Source: Sphingobium sp. CAP-1 (GTDB lineage: Bacteria > Pseudomonadota > Alphaproteobacteria > Sphingomonadales > Sphingomonadaceae). Taken from it: 64,000 bases of DNA. Position numbers and translations under genes: made by a program. A model generated the notes under the pieces. It searched no databases. It saw nothing but the letters and a program-made list of their open reading frames with translations, and had not been told where the DNA came from. This document shows positions 1 through 9,462 of this stretch, piece by piece. Location: positions 2,232,001 to 2,296,000 of the forward strand of contig NZ_CP046252.1 of the NCBI RefSeq assembly GCF_009720145.1. Reading direction: 5' to 3'. Every line of letters begins with the position of its first letter. Position 1 is the stretch's first letter.

Positions 1-3000
1 GGACCTGCGGAGGGCGGTCTGCACCCTTGCTGCTCGCATCGGGGAATGTCCTAGCTCCTCGGCCAGAGCATCCAGTTCGCTGGGCGAAAGGTCAAAGCGA
101 TCCGATCGCTCTTCCAATGCAGCGCGCCGGATCGCCAGATCGTCGTTGCCCACGCGCCACGGCCAGGCGTCAAGGCGCATCGCAGTCTGGCCGATGGTCA
201 TGGTAACCTGCTGCTGTGCGTCGTCGCCGGTGAGAACTATCAGTGCATCCACGCCCGCGGTCGTCGTCAGCCTTGTCTCGACGCCGGGCACTGCATCGGC
301 GATCGCAGACCAGAATTCGCGTTCATCGAAATCATGATCATCGACGCTGACCTGCCCATGATCGGGCAGATCGAATGCGGTGCGCACCGCCTCTCTGTCA
401 AACAGTCGCATCCGCAGATCGATCGGGAAGTGGTTCAGCGTCCGGCCGACAAACTGCAGCCATATTCTCTCGTCCGTTACATCCGTCAGATGATGTTCGA
501 GCATCGCCTCCATGGAATCGCGAAGTTCCGGCCTCACGCGCAAGCTTTCGCGCACAAGATAATTCCAGAGCCATTCCAGATAGGCCTTTCGTTTCCCTTT
601 GCCGGCCTCGGCGGGCAGCATCTGAAGGACGGTCAACAACAGCGATGCGAGGTGGATTCCGATGAGATGATCGGATCGGGGATCATCGGCCTCCAGAGGG
701 GGCATCGGGAAAAGGTCGATTTCGAGATATTCGAGCAGCCAGGCCGACGCGACCTCGGCGTCGGCGATGGTCCATTCGCGTGATCCCCAAACGGCCTTCA
801 ACGCGCCCGTGACGGCGTGGCCTGCATCGAGCAGAAAGGGTATTTCGCCGCGCGCGCCCTGCTCGGCCTCGTGCGGTGTGGGCCACTGGAGATTGCGGCG
901 TTCCAGCAACATATCCGCGACGGCTCGCCGCAACGTCCCGAGATCTTCCGACTCCGTGAGGACGGCATCCTTGACGGCGAGGCGCAGGAAATATGCGATC
1001 TCTTCACCGTCGATCGGCATGAACATCCATCGCGCGCGCCGCAGCTTCTGCCGATAGCCATAGGCCGTCGACTTTGTGAGCCGCTCATAGCGCACCAGCG
1101 CGTCAATGATTTCAACGGTGGTCTCGACCCGGAACTGATCATGCTCGATCGATGACAGAAATCGATCGTCAACCCACAGGATGCCGTCACCATTCTTCGC
1201 CAGCGCCGACATCAATTGCAGCGATGCCCGGCGCAAAGGGTCTTGAGGCCCATCGCGCTGAACGGGCACCGCTTGGTAGATATTTTCGTCGAGCCCCCTG
1301 CTCAGCTGCTGGATCAGGCCAGTGAGGGAATCGACCAACTGCACCTGGGCTTCGGCGTCCGCCACGGCAGCCCGCATCTGCTCGACATCCTCGCAGGTGA
1401 TTGTGATCGTGAAGCGTCGCATCAACGCGCGGAGGGCACCGCATTCTTCCAAGGTGACGGCAATACCCGGTTCGAGGTTGACGGTGCTCGCGTCCGGCGG
1501 CGTCGGGCCAGCGGGTGCCGGATCGAGCGTATTGCCCAAAGAAAGCCGCAGCGCATCGACAGCCGCCGGTTCCGCCCCCTCGATGAGCGACAGGAACAGC
1601 TGGCTGAAGTTGAGCGTCGCGCTCGGTTCGCCGCCCTTCACGTCCCAGCGCACCGTGAATGTGTCGACCTGGCTGACTTCGCTCTGGTCGACGATCTCGC
1701 CATCGTCATGGGCGTGCAGGACGCGGCGCGCGGCTTCGATCCGCTCCGGTTGGATGGGTTCGAGGTCGCTTCGGAGAGTTGTGAGAAAAGGCAGCGTATC
1801 GGTGGCGATCCGGATCGGTTTGAAGACCCGTTCGATCTTGTCGAGAATCCCGAGGCCATGGGCCGTTAGCAAGGCCGTGACGTCCGCGAAGAGGACCACG
1901 TCGGCGCTGTCGGCCGGCCAATGCTCGGCCTCGAACCGACGCCCATAGCGTGTCGACAGGATGAGGCTTCGTTCGTGCGGCTCCGGCGGGCGCAGCAACG
2001 GGCCGAGATAAGTGGCTGCAAGCGCCGCCGGACGAAGATGAGTGATGGTATGAACCGGCGTGTGGCCGCGCCGATACTGGTCGAGCAGCTGTTCGACCTG
2101 CTCGTGCCGCTCGGCGATCATCGCCTTCACGTCGTCCAGACTGACGAGCTGGACCCCGGCCGCGCCCTCGATACCCAGCTGCTGGATGCGGCCCATCAAT
2201 ATCCGCTGTTCGTCGGCAAGGCGCAATTTGCTGGCGAGTTCGAATGCCGCCGTGACCAGATGGTCGGGCGCATCGGCGGAAATATGCCGCGTGATGCGGG
2301 CCGCGGCATCGGGATCGAAATGGAGAATGGCCCGGGCAAGCAGAATGTGGCCCGGCATCGGGGCGGAGAGCTTTCCGGCATGTTCGTTGTAAAACGCGAG
2401 CGCTGCCGAGGCTGCTCCGCTCGCCAGTTGAAACTCGATCGACCGCCAGAGATCGGCCACCACTCCTGTCGACCTAGCGATTTCGATACTTGTTTCGCGC
2501 GCCCGCACGATCTCGCCCGCGCCCGCTAGGCACTCGATCCTAAGCCGCTGGAGATCCACCGGCAGCTTCTTGCCCGGGAACGCATCGACATTGTCCAATG
2601 CGGTCAAGGCATCGCCATATTGGCCAGCACGGTAGAGCGCGTGGGCCGCGAGGCTGATGGCCTCCCCCGTGCCGATTCGCTCGAGCAGCGCGGGAGCGGC
2701 TTTCGCCGCGCTATTGTGCCAGCCACCATCGAGAAGGAACTGCGCGGCCGCCAGCATGACGCGGGGGTCACCGTCCTGTGCGATGGCGTCTTCCAGCACC
2801 TTGCCGATCATCTGCAGACGGGGCTTTCGTTTGCGGATGTCGAGCGCAACGCGCAATCGAAGCCAGGGATGCGCCGCCAACGCCTCTTCCGTTGGCGTTC
2901 GGCGTGCCTCCATGTCGAGGACGGCCGACCAGTACAGATAGAGGGACGCGTGGCCCGCCTCGTCGAGGCGGGTCCGTCCGCCCTCCAGCAGGGCGCGCGC

Positions 3001-4569
3001 CTGTTTCAGATTGCGCCGGTAGCTGGCGACGGCCACCTGGATGAGCAGGGTTTCGAAATCGTCTGGGTTTTCGGCAGTCCTGGCAGCACAGACCGCGTCG
3101 GCCTTTTCCGCGTCGAAGGGCAGGCCTCGCGACATCGCCCATGCTGCCGCCGGTGGCGGGAGCTCGCCTTCTGCTTCCAGAGCCGCAATTCGCGCTTCCG
3201 CTTCCGCCCGTCGCCACGGCATGCAGGCGAGCACGCCGAAGTGCCAGAGCAGCATGGCGCGCGTATCGTCGGCAGCCTGGCCCTCCATGAGATCGGCAAA
3301 GATGGACAGGGCCTCCTCGAGCGCGGTGCGGGCCGCGTCGGATGTCATCACAAGGGGTTGGTCCACCGGCTGCGGCCACTCTCCCGCACCGATCTGCGCA
3401 ACCGGTGACACCGCCATCTGGAATAGGCTGATCCCGAGCGCTTGTCGGCACGCCCGGGAATCGCTGTCCTTTGCGATGGCCTTACGGGCAAGGTCAACGG
3501 CAGCGTCGGCGTGCCCGGCCATGAGCTTAGCCAGCGCTGCGATGCGTAGGATTTCGGCTGACGGGTCTCCTCCGTCGAGATGGCGCTGCAGCTCGGCGAG
3601 CGCCGCGTCCGGTTTGTAATCGCGCAATTGCGCGACCGCCCGCACTTCGGCGAGATTGGCTTCGCAATCTTCCGGGACATAAGCGAGCGCGGCGGCGGGG
3701 CCGAGCGCTTCCAGTGTCAATACGCTTCGCAGCCGGGTGGAATCGCCGCCCAGCGCGTCCGCCTCGTCCAGCAGGGCCTTGACCCGCTCGAAATCGCCTC
3801 CCGGGATGAGTAGGCCGGCGAGTAGTCGGAGCTTGTCCGCACGGACTTCGGGGGCAGTCGCCTGCGCCACCGGACCAAAGGCACAGGATTCCTCTATTTC
3901 CTGAATGACGGCGGCGGTTTCGCCGCGACGCGCGCGGCGGCGCAGTTCTTTGATTTCGGCGCTTTCGGCCTGACTTAGCCGTCCGACAAAGGCAGCAACA
4001 TTCAGCGCCGCGAAGTCGCCACGCTGGAGATCGCGTCGAAGCCCCGTGAGAGGACCAACAGGCTCACCGAAAAGTTTCTCATACCAGTCCTGGCCCAGAT
4101 GGGTGCGCACGACCTCGGGAGCCGCGCCGAGGCGGTCATAGATTCCGCTTGCATCCCAGACGACGAATTCGACGCCATGGTCGGCGAAGCGGCGCGTCAG
4201 CGTGATGATCTCATCGGCCGCCTGGCGCGACTTGATCACGCAGCCGACGAACAGAATGAAGCGCTTTACATCCTTGGCGTGCCAATGATCGTCCCAATTT
4301 TCGAGAAACGCATCGGCCGCCTTTCGCAGGTCTGACGGGCCGAACGTCCGATGCGCCTTGCTCTGGCCGATCTCAAGGCTGTGCGCACCTTCCGTCCGAA
4401 AGGCGATGTGATCCGCCCCGAATTGCCCTTGGCCATCGGGACCATAAAGATTGGTGGACAGGATTCCCAGCTGCGCCTCGTGCAGAGCGCGCACGAAATG
4501 CTCGAACGGCCGTGATCCGAGCGTGTGAAATTCATGCTCGTCGCTGGCGGCGCGTGAGACTTTCACCAT
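1..4569 (-). CDS. Very large defence-like protein: Mrr-type nuclease domain, helical repeats, PIN-like domain (partial)
   Basis: The minus strand is open without a stop from ATG 4569 to the window edge, giving at least 1523 residues. The C-terminus lies outside the window. Near the N-terminus, FGAD (D53) followed by EIGQSK (Q69, K71) has the spacing and Asp...Gln-x-Lys pattern of Mrr-like PD-(D/E)XK nucleases, and it is preceded by a YGPDGQGQ segment common in such enzymes. Residues about 150-850 are alpha-helical and rich in Ala, Leu and Glu, like TPR repeats. Around residue 885, LFADVTALL begins a PIN-like segment, and ILWVDDRFL near 1125 could supply its late acidic residue. The family is not named with certainty. 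The architecture and location beside a relaxase suggest anti-phage or anti-plasmid defence. All plus-strand ORFs here are shadows. Confidence 0.75.
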   Translation of the reverse strand, partial: MVKVSRAASDEHEFHTLGSRPFEHFVRALHEAQLGILSTNLYGPDGQGQFGADHIAFRTEGAHSLEIGQSKAHRTFGPSDLRKAADAFLENWDDHWHAKDVKRFILFVGCVIKSRQAADEIITLTRRFADHGVEFVVWDASGIYDRLGAAPEVVRTHLGQDWYEKLFGEPVGPLTGLRRDLQRGDFAALNVAAFVGRLSQAESAEIKELRRRARRGETAAVIQEIEESCAFGPVAQATAPEVRADKLRLLAGLLIPGGDFERVKALLDEADALGGDSTRLRSVLTLEALGPAAALAYVPEDCEANLAEVRAVAQLRDYKPDAALAELQRHLDGGDPSAEILRIAALAKLMAGHADAAVDLARKAIAKDSDSRACRQALGISLFQMAVSPVAQIGAGEWPQPVDQPLVMTSDAARTALEEALSIFADLMEGQAADDTRAMLLWHFGVLACMPWRRAEAEARIAALEAEGELPPPAAAWAMSRGLPFDAEKADAVCAARTAENPDDFETLLIQVAVASYRRNLKQARALLEGGRTRLDEAGHASLYLYWSAVLDMEARRTPTEEALAAHPWLRLRVALDIRKRKPRLQMIGKVLEDAIAQDGDPRVMLAAAQFLLDGGWHNSAAKAAPALLERIGTGEAISLAAHALYRAGQYGDALTALDNVDAFPGKKLPVDLQRLRIECLAGAGEIVRARETSIEIARSTGVVADLWRSIEFQLASGAASAALAFYNEHAGKLSAPMPGHILLARAILHFDPDAAARITRHISADAPDHLVTAAFELASKLRLADEQRILMGRIQQLGIEGAAGVQLVSLDDVKAMIAERHEQVEQLLDQYRRGHTPVHTITHLRPAALAATYLGPLLRPPEPHERSLILSTRYGRRFEAEHWPADSADVVLFADVTALLTAHGLGILDKIERVFKPIRIATDTLPFLTTLRSDLEPIQPERIEAARRVLHAHDDGEIVDQSEVSQVDTFTVRWDVKGGEPSATLNFSQLFLSLIEGAEPAAVDALRLSLGNTLDPAPAGPTPPDASTVNLEPGIAVTLEECGALRALMRRFTITITCEDVEQMRAAVADAEAQVQLVDSLTGLIQQLSRGLDENIYQAVPVQRDGPQDPLRRASLQLMSALAKNGDGILWVDDRFLSSIEHDQFRVETTVEIIDALVRYERLTKSTAYGYRQKLRRARWMFMPIDGEEIAYFLRLAVKDAVLTESEDLGTLRRAVADMLLERRNLQWPTPHEAEQGARGEIPFLLDAGHAVTGALKAVWGSREWTIADAEVASAWLLEYLEIDLFPMPPLEADDPRSDHLIGIHLASLLLTVLQMLPAEAGKGKRKAYLEWLWNYLVRESLRVRPELRDSMEAMLEHHLTDVTDERIWLQFVGRTLNHFPIDLRMRLFDREAVRTAFDLPDHGQVSVDDHDFDEREFWSAIADAVPGVETRLTTTAGVDALIVLTGDDAQQQVTMTIGQTAMRLDAWPWRVGNDDLAIRRAALEERSDRFDLSPSELDALAEELGHSPMRAARVQTALRRS

Positions 4570-5074
4570 GGCGCGCTCAAAGGACGAGCGCCTGACATCG
4601 CAGCCCCATGGTGGTAACCCTGTACTCCTTGAGCTTCATCTCAAAGCGCCCCTGCTTCTCGCCGCTCGGCGATTGCCCGTTGCTTTTATGAAGGAACAGA
4701 AGTCGAACAGCAAGTCTTGCGACTTGCTGAGTTGTGGTGAGACAAGCTGAAAATATCGGTGGAAATCAACACTGAGCAAGGAACAGCTATGCCTCTGTTG
4801 AACGAGTGGCTTGGGCGCGAAGCTGCCGCGCTTCGCCGATATGAATGAACGAAAGATGATCGGCCGCGCCACCAAAAGCGACCCGTGGACCGTCCAACAT
4901 GGCGGCTGCCACCCTCTGCTCCCAAAGCAGATTCGCCACCTAGATGAATGAATGGCAGCTCCGATCAAATCGACACCGCAACCCGCCTTTCAGGATCGTC
5001 CAACGGGCCGGACAAGCAATCCACCGAGGGCAGACTTAGAGGCATGCCCTGATAACTGCAAACGCTGGCCGCGA
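4570..5074. other. Intergenic stretch with an inverted repeat
   Basis: I see no convincing gene between the large nuclease-like gene and the relaxase. At 4709-4730 there is a perfect inverted repeat with 9-bp arms (CAGCAAGTC / GACTTGCTG) and a 4-nt loop, about 140 bp upstream of the large gene's start. It could be an operator or a hairpin terminator. At 4608-4611 a four-base C run lies where a single-base change would extend the large gene's N-terminus (see findings). Confidence 0.5.
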
Positions 5075-7051
5075 TCATGAAATCTCCGGTCCGGCGCGCC
5101 CGCGGCCGAAGCGCCAGCTAACGCCATCGGCGCGCATGATGCCAGAAGCCGTCTTGCCGAGCTGATTCTCCAGCACCGGCCGCCAAGGCACGAGGGTGAA
5201 TTCCCGGCTGTTTTCGACCAGGGCAAACCGCCCGCTCGTAAGCTCCACCCGGCGCGACAATCGGCCATCGATCCGATCACCCGCGCGGGCTTCGACAAAC
5301 GGCTTTCCGATCTCCCCCGCCAATTCCTCTCCGGCCCGCAGCAACTCGCGACGCTGAAGCATCATGATTGCGTTGGCGCGGAGCCGAATGCGGTCGCCAT
5401 CGACCTCCGCGAGTTGCTGCTCGATCAACCATTGCTGCCGGCCCGTCATGGCCGAACGGACCTCGCGCCCGAAACCAGCGTCTCGGATCGGTAGCGGTGA
5501 CGGTGATGCCAGCTCGCGATCGACCCAGGTCGCCGCATCGACCTCGCGAAGTCGATCCAGAGGTCGATCCGACAGGATCGCCACCTCCACCGGCTGATCC
5601 CGATGACGGCGCGCCTCGTAGGCCGCCACGCGATCGATATGATCGTCTGCAATCGTCCAGGAACCGTCGGCCACGCGCTCGACCCCGACGCCCGCTCGGC
5701 GCATCGCCTCGATGCGTCGGACATGGGCCTCGACAAAGGCTTGGGTCGCCGAAGGATCGTACCTCAAATGATCATCGACCGAATAGCGTCCGCCATTGGC
5801 CGCTGCGACTTCGGCGACGAGCTGATCGGCGGTTCGGATTTCCATGTTTCGCGCCGATACCCGGACTATCGCTCCTTCGGGGATCGGCGGTACAGCATCG
5901 CTGCGGCCGATGTCGATATAGTGCGCATGACCGTCGATGCCATCGACAAGTAGATAATGACGATCGCGATGCTCGTCGGCAAGGCCGCGGGCGATCACGC
6001 GTCCGACGATCGGATCGGGATCGGTCTCGCCTGCGCCGAACAGGCTGCGACCGAGCCAGGGCCGCTCGAGCTTTCGCGCGGTCAGTTCACGCTGCATCGT
6101 GCGGATGATGTCGCCGCGCTCGCCAAGCGTCCGGAGCGTCCCTTCAAGATCCTCGGCGAGTTGCCAGCGGCCGCCGCCGACATTCTCTACCAGCCCCATG
6201 CTGGCGAGCTTCTGTAAGCGTCCTACCCGGAGCGACTGTTGGAAGGGATCGCGGTCCGCCGACACGACTAGACGGTCGGCGTCCATGGACCGGATCAGGC
6301 GCCGGTCTATCGCGGTCATTCGCTCCTCGCCGATATCGTGTCGAAGGCGCGCTTCGATCTCGTGATCGGTGCGCGGCCCGAGATCGAGCGTCACCAGTTC
6401 GGCCGCGCGCTCGCGAATGCCGTGGGAAATATACTCGCGAGCGATGATCAGGTTCTGGCCGGTGTCGTCGATGCCGCGCAGCATGATATGCGTGTGTGGA
6501 TGGGCGGTGTTGAAATGATCGACCGCGACCCAATCGAGACGAGTGCCGAGGTCCGCTTCCATCTGCGTCATCAACCGGCGGATATAGGGCTTGAGATCAG
6601 GATATTCCGAACCATCCTCGGCCGAGACGATGAAGCGGAATTGGTGGCGGTCTCCATCGCAGCGCTGGAGGAACGCTTTGCCGTCGGCCGTGTCATGCTC
6701 GGCGGAATAGAGTTCGCCCGGCGCGCCCTCGCGCGTGACCCCGTCGCGCTGGATGTAGCGGAGATGGGCGCGGGCGGCAGGCATGCCCTTGGCGCCGATG
6801 CGGACCAGGCGCGTCTTCACCACCGCGCGTCGCGCACGCATCCCGCCATAGCGATCCCGGCTCGAAAGCAGCCGCCCCATGCTGGCGCCGCGTCCGATCC
6901 GGCTGCCGTCGAACCGCCGGTTCTGGATCGCCCCTTTCTCGGCCGAGCGGATCGCTGCGCCGACCACGCGCCCCAGATAGCGCCGCGCGCGCTTCCCCCC
7001 TTGCTGGCGCTGCCTGCCCAGGAGCGGGGTGAAATCATCGTTGTCGCTCAT
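5075..7051 (-). CDS. Relaxase/mobilization nuclease with DUF3363 (RlxS-like)
   Basis: This is a 658-residue conjugative relaxase, which nicks oriT and leads DNA transfer. The catalytic metal site is the HPHTH cluster at about residues 184-188, within VDHFNTAHPHTHIMLRG. The C-terminal half matches the DUF3363 part of alphaproteobacterial RlxS-type relaxases. I chose the ATG at 7051 (MSDNDDFTP) because upstream in-frame codons read as non-conserved leader. The gene is the last of a minus-strand transfer module that includes a lytic transglycosylase and TraF, as in Tn4371/ICEMlSymR7A-like elements. No VirD4-type coupling protein follows it in this window, which is unusual for this gene order. 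Confidence 0.93.
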   Translation of the reverse strand: MSDNDDFTPLLGRQRQQGGKRARRYLGRVVGAAIRSAEKGAIQNRRFDGSRIGRGASMGRLLSSRDRYGGMRARRAVVKTRLVRIGAKGMPAARAHLRYIQRDGVTREGAPGELYSAEHDTADGKAFLQRCDGDRHQFRFIVSAEDGSEYPDLKPYIRRLMTQMEADLGTRLDWVAVDHFNTAHPHTHIMLRGIDDTGQNLIIAREYISHGIRERAAELVTLDLGPRTDHEIEARLRHDIGEERMTAIDRRLIRSMDADRLVVSADRDPFQQSLRVGRLQKLASMGLVENVGGGRWQLAEDLEGTLRTLGERGDIIRTMQRELTARKLERPWLGRSLFGAGETDPDPIVGRVIARGLADEHRDRHYLLVDGIDGHAHYIDIGRSDAVPPIPEGAIVRVSARNMEIRTADQLVAEVAAANGGRYSVDDHLRYDPSATQAFVEAHVRRIEAMRRAGVGVERVADGSWTIADDHIDRVAAYEARRHRDQPVEVAILSDRPLDRLREVDAATWVDRELASPSPLPIRDAGFGREVRSAMTGRQQWLIEQQLAEVDGDRIRLRANAIMMLQRRELLRAGEELAGEIGKPFVEARAGDRIDGRLSRRVELTSGRFALVENSREFTLVPWRPVLENQLGKTASGIMRADGVSWRFGRGRAGPEIS

Positions 7052-7183
7052 CGTGCGGCACCACGATGGCCGCGACTCTCGCAAATTCTCGCCAAAAACC
7101 TTAGGTTTCCGCCATTTCGCGTCAGCATGTCTCGCGGTACTCGCGCCGTGTCTCCAAGAAAAACGATGTGCAGACAAACACTT

Positions 7184-7206
7184 GGCACCTGTCGCGAGAC
7201 AGTGCC
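7184..7206. repeat. Inverted repeat upstream of the relaxase gene (possible oriT part)
   Basis: Nested arms GGCAC-CTGTC / GACAG-TGCC surround a GCGA loop, with one unpaired C. The repeat lies 130 bp upstream of the relaxase start, followed on the plus strand by a pyrimidine-rich tract (7206-7250). Inverted repeats beside relaxase genes are typical of oriT, but no nick-site consensus was identified, so this is only a candidate. Confidence 0.3.
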
Positions 7207-7324
7207 TTTCTCTTGCTTTCGCTTTCCTCCTTCCTCCTGCCTATCCTCCCATCCTCGGCTCAAAGAAAAAGCCGGGACACGATGCCAACGCAGCACCGCA
7301 TCCCGGCCTGAAATGCTTAGTTTC

Positions 7325-7681
7325 TTAGGCATCCGCGAATGCCGCCAATGCCTGCTTCCGCCGCCCGAATTCGCGCTTGCCCATCACGCCATGTGCGTTT
7401 CCGTCACCATCGACGATCATCACCGCGACGAACCATTTGCCGTCCAGTCGCCCGAAAATCCGAACCCGATCCAAGTCGATTTCGTCCTCGTCCGCGCTCT
7501 CATAAGCGCCGATCCAGCGCTCCCGATCCCGTGCATCCCAGAGAAAATCGCTCTCCTCGGCCTCTAGAAACCGATGCGCCAAGGCCTCCCCGACCCCGTG
7601 CCCGAACTCGATTTCCAGCCCTGAAACCAGCGCCGCCATCACGCGATCCGCCGCCACCGATATGGGTTGAAACATGGTCAT
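7325..7681 (-). CDS. Conserved small ICE protein of unknown function
   Basis: The product is about 118 residues and soluble, with an acidic middle (ESADEDEIDLDRV) and a basic end. I do not recognise a domain. The start at 7681 (MTMFQP) is preferred because GGAG lies 6 nt upstream. Further in-frame ATGs at 7675, 7687 and 7693 are possible. It lies between the relaxase and the lytic transglycosylase on the same strand, so it is probably part of the transfer operon. The residues upstream of 7693 in the longer open frame look like non-coding translation. Confidence 0.65.
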   Translation of the reverse strand: MTMFQPISVAADRVMAALVSGLEIEFGHGVGEALAHRFLEAEESDFLWDARDRERWIGAYESADEDEIDLDRVRIFGRLDGKWFVAVMIVDGDGNAHGVMGKREFGRRKQALAAFADA

Positions 7682-7899
7682 GATCATCTCCATCGCTTGC
7701 GTTCTCACCATCGAGAACACCGTGGAGAAGACGGGTGGCGGAGCGGCTGTCAGGGCCGCGGAGCGAAGCGATGCGCCGCGAAGCGGACGTGGGGGGAACC
7801 GATTTGCGCAGCAAATTGGGGGGCACCCGCGGGCCTTGAGAGCCGCTTCGGCAGCCGTCATGCTGGGCCTATCGAGACGAGCCCCTCCAACGCCCGCCG

Positions 7900-8508
7900 T
7901 CATGGTCCGACATTCCGGACAGCGAACAGCGATGCCTGCTGTTCGCGTCCCATGGGTGGAGATTGGTCGGCAGTCATGGTGTGCCGAACGACGAACAGCG
8001 ACGGCGGGGGTGCCGACGGTTTGGCCGAGAACACGGGTCGTGCCGCCCCGCCCACCGTGCCGAGATAGGCCACCGTCTCATCGGGAAGCCGTCGTGTACC
8101 CGCCAGCCAGGCGGCATAGGCGCCCGGTCCGGCATTGTAGGCGCCAAACAAACCCGGATAACCGAAACGGTCGTACATCAGCCGCAGATAGAAAGTGCCC
8201 GCGAGGATATTGTCGCGCGGATCGTCGGGATTGGCGCCCAAACCAAGCCGCGCACGCATGTCCCTCCAGGTCGCGGGCATGAGCTGCATAAGGCCCATTG
8301 CCCCGGCTCGACTTCGGATCGGGCGACCATTCAGCGTCGTGAGACCCCGGCTTTCGGCCCGCATGACACGCTCGATCCAACGCGTCGGGATACCGAATCG
8401 GATCGACGCTTCCTCGATCATGGGCCGCCAGCGCTCGACATCGTCGGCCCGGGCGGGCGTGGCAGCCAGCAGCAGCATGGCCGGGAGCATCCGGGTCAGC
8501 GCGCCCAT
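7900..8508 (-). CDS. Lytic transglycosylase, SLT family (conjugation-associated)
   Basis: This 202-residue secreted protein is expected to cleave peptidoglycan locally so that a transfer apparatus can cross the wall. It has a signal peptide (MGALTRMLPAMLLLAATPARA), then the catalytic Glu in RAESRG (E52), GLMQLMP and AYNAGPGAY, the standard SLT motifs in order. I start it at ATG 8508, giving a clean signal peptide and a 13-nt overlap with the end of traF. It sits in the same operon as traF and the relaxase. The C-terminal tail after about residue 160 is low complexity. Confidence 0.9.
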   Translation of the reverse strand: MGALTRMLPAMLLLAATPARADDVERWRPMIEEASIRFGIPTRWIERVMRAESRGLTTLNGRPIRSRAGAMGLMQLMPATWRDMRARLGLGANPDDPRDNILAGTFYLRLMYDRFGYPGLFGAYNAGPGAYAAWLAGTRRLPDETVAYLGTVGGAARPVFSAKPSAPPPSLFVVRHTMTADQSPPMGREQQASLFAVRNVGP

Positions 8509-9080
8509 AGCAGCCGCGCCTTGCCGACCACCATTCCGCCTTCTGTCACACCAAAATAGCGGCCATCGAAGGACGCGGGGTTGCCCGGCATGAGCAGGAA
8601 AAGCTGGCGGCCGCGGAGCCTCACGCAGCCGGTCCACCAGGGCATGGGCCGCCCGCTGGCATCGGCGACGCGGCGTTCGGCCACCCAATCTCCGTTGACG
8701 AAAATCTGCGCCCCAAGCGCGCAGACCTCGTCGCCCGCCGCTGCCGCGACGCGCTTCACCACGGGAACATTGGCAGGAATGTAGCGCCGCTGCGCCGCAA
8801 GCGACCGCCAGAGGCCGGGCACCCGCGCGACAACCATGTCGCCGGGATCGATCGACGCTCCGGGACTCACGGCATAGAGACCTACGGCCGCGCTGGCACT
8901 CGCATTCCAGACCAGGCGCGGGGTCGGAGGAAACACCATCGTCAGCCCGACCAAGGCGATCCCGACGCCGGTGATCGCGAGGCGGCCGCCAAGCGTTCGG
9001 CGGCGCTGCTTCTCGGCGCGAAGCTGCTCGCCCCAGTCCAGCAGTGGCATCGCCGCCCCTCGAACGTCACGCCTTCTCAT
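8496..9080 (-). CDS. traF: S26-family signal peptidase, TraF type
   Basis: This 194-residue membrane-anchored peptidase resembles TraF proteins that process and cyclise conjugative pilin. A transmembrane segment (about residues 32-50) is followed by the Ser-containing box SASAAVGLY (candidate nucleophile S63) and the Lys box VPVVKRV (K109), then a conserved GNPASFDGRYFG. The usual Pro in the serine box is replaced by Ala/Val, a mild deviation. The start overlaps the preceding HTH gene by 14 bp, suggesting coupled translation. An internal ATG at 9050 is an alternative start. The order HTH-traF-transglycosylase-relaxase is shared with symbiosis-island-type ICEs. Confidence 0.88.
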   Translation of the reverse strand: MRRRDVRGAAMPLLDWGEQLRAEKQRRRTLGGRLAITGVGIALVGLTMVFPPTPRLVWNASASAAVGLYAVSPGASIDPGDMVVARVPGLWRSLAAQRRYIPANVPVVKRVAAAAGDEVCALGAQIFVNGDWVAERRVADASGRPMPWWTGCVRLRGRQLFLLMPGNPASFDGRYFGVTEGGMVVGKARLLWAR

Positions 9081-9306
9081 GGTCGCTGCCTCCCATCGAC
9101 TGGGCCTTCGACCAGGCGTCGAGATCGTCGATATGATATTGGACGAAGCGGCTGTGACGGCGGAACACAGGGCCTTTCCCGGCGCGCCGCAGCCGCTTCA
9201 ACAGCCGGCTGGAGAACTTCAGATAGGCCGCCGCCTGATCGGTATTGAGATAGGGGGAGCCCCGCTTTGCACGGTTGGCGCGGGAAATGTCGTCGTCGCT
9301 GTCCAT
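9067..9306 (-). CDS. Small AlpA-like helix-turn-helix protein, probable excisionase (RdfS-like)
   Basis: This is a 79-residue protein with a winged-helix/AlpA-type motif: YLNTDQAAAYLKFSSRLLKRLRRAGKGP, then a recognition-strand segment FVQYHIDDLDAW. The ATG at 9306 is chosen because the upstream open frame is arginine-rich noise. In Mesorhizobium ICEMlSymR7A a protein of this kind (RdfS) lies directly upstream of traF and rlxS and directs excision. The same order here supports that role by position. Sequence alone shows only a DNA-binding protein of excisionase size. Confidence 0.75.
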   Translation of the reverse strand: MDSDDDISRANRAKRGSPYLNTDQAAAYLKFSSRLLKRLRRAGKGPVFRRHSRFVQYHIDDLDAWSKAQSMGGSDHEKA

Positions 9307-9462
9307 GATACCCTGTCCATGACCTGGAGGGACGGCAAATCGCCGCCGCTGGCATCGGAAATGGCGGGGAAGACACCGGCTGCGGAGTGTCGGAAACCGC
9401 GTCACCGTTTTCGACACACCTGACAGTCGCGGCCCCGCGCGGCTGGCGCGGGGCCGGACGTT

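Noticed and set aside
1216..3619. Plus-strand ORFs of 190-260 codons in the left 4.5 kb
   Set aside because: They are antisense shadows of the continuous minus-strand gene, with arginine/serine-rich composition and no family motifs.
4636..4968. A 110-codon minus-strand ORF upstream of the giant gene
   Set aside because: Its composition is irregular (many Trp, Cys, Ser, Arg), there is no SD, and it overlaps an inverted repeat; I treat it as non-coding.
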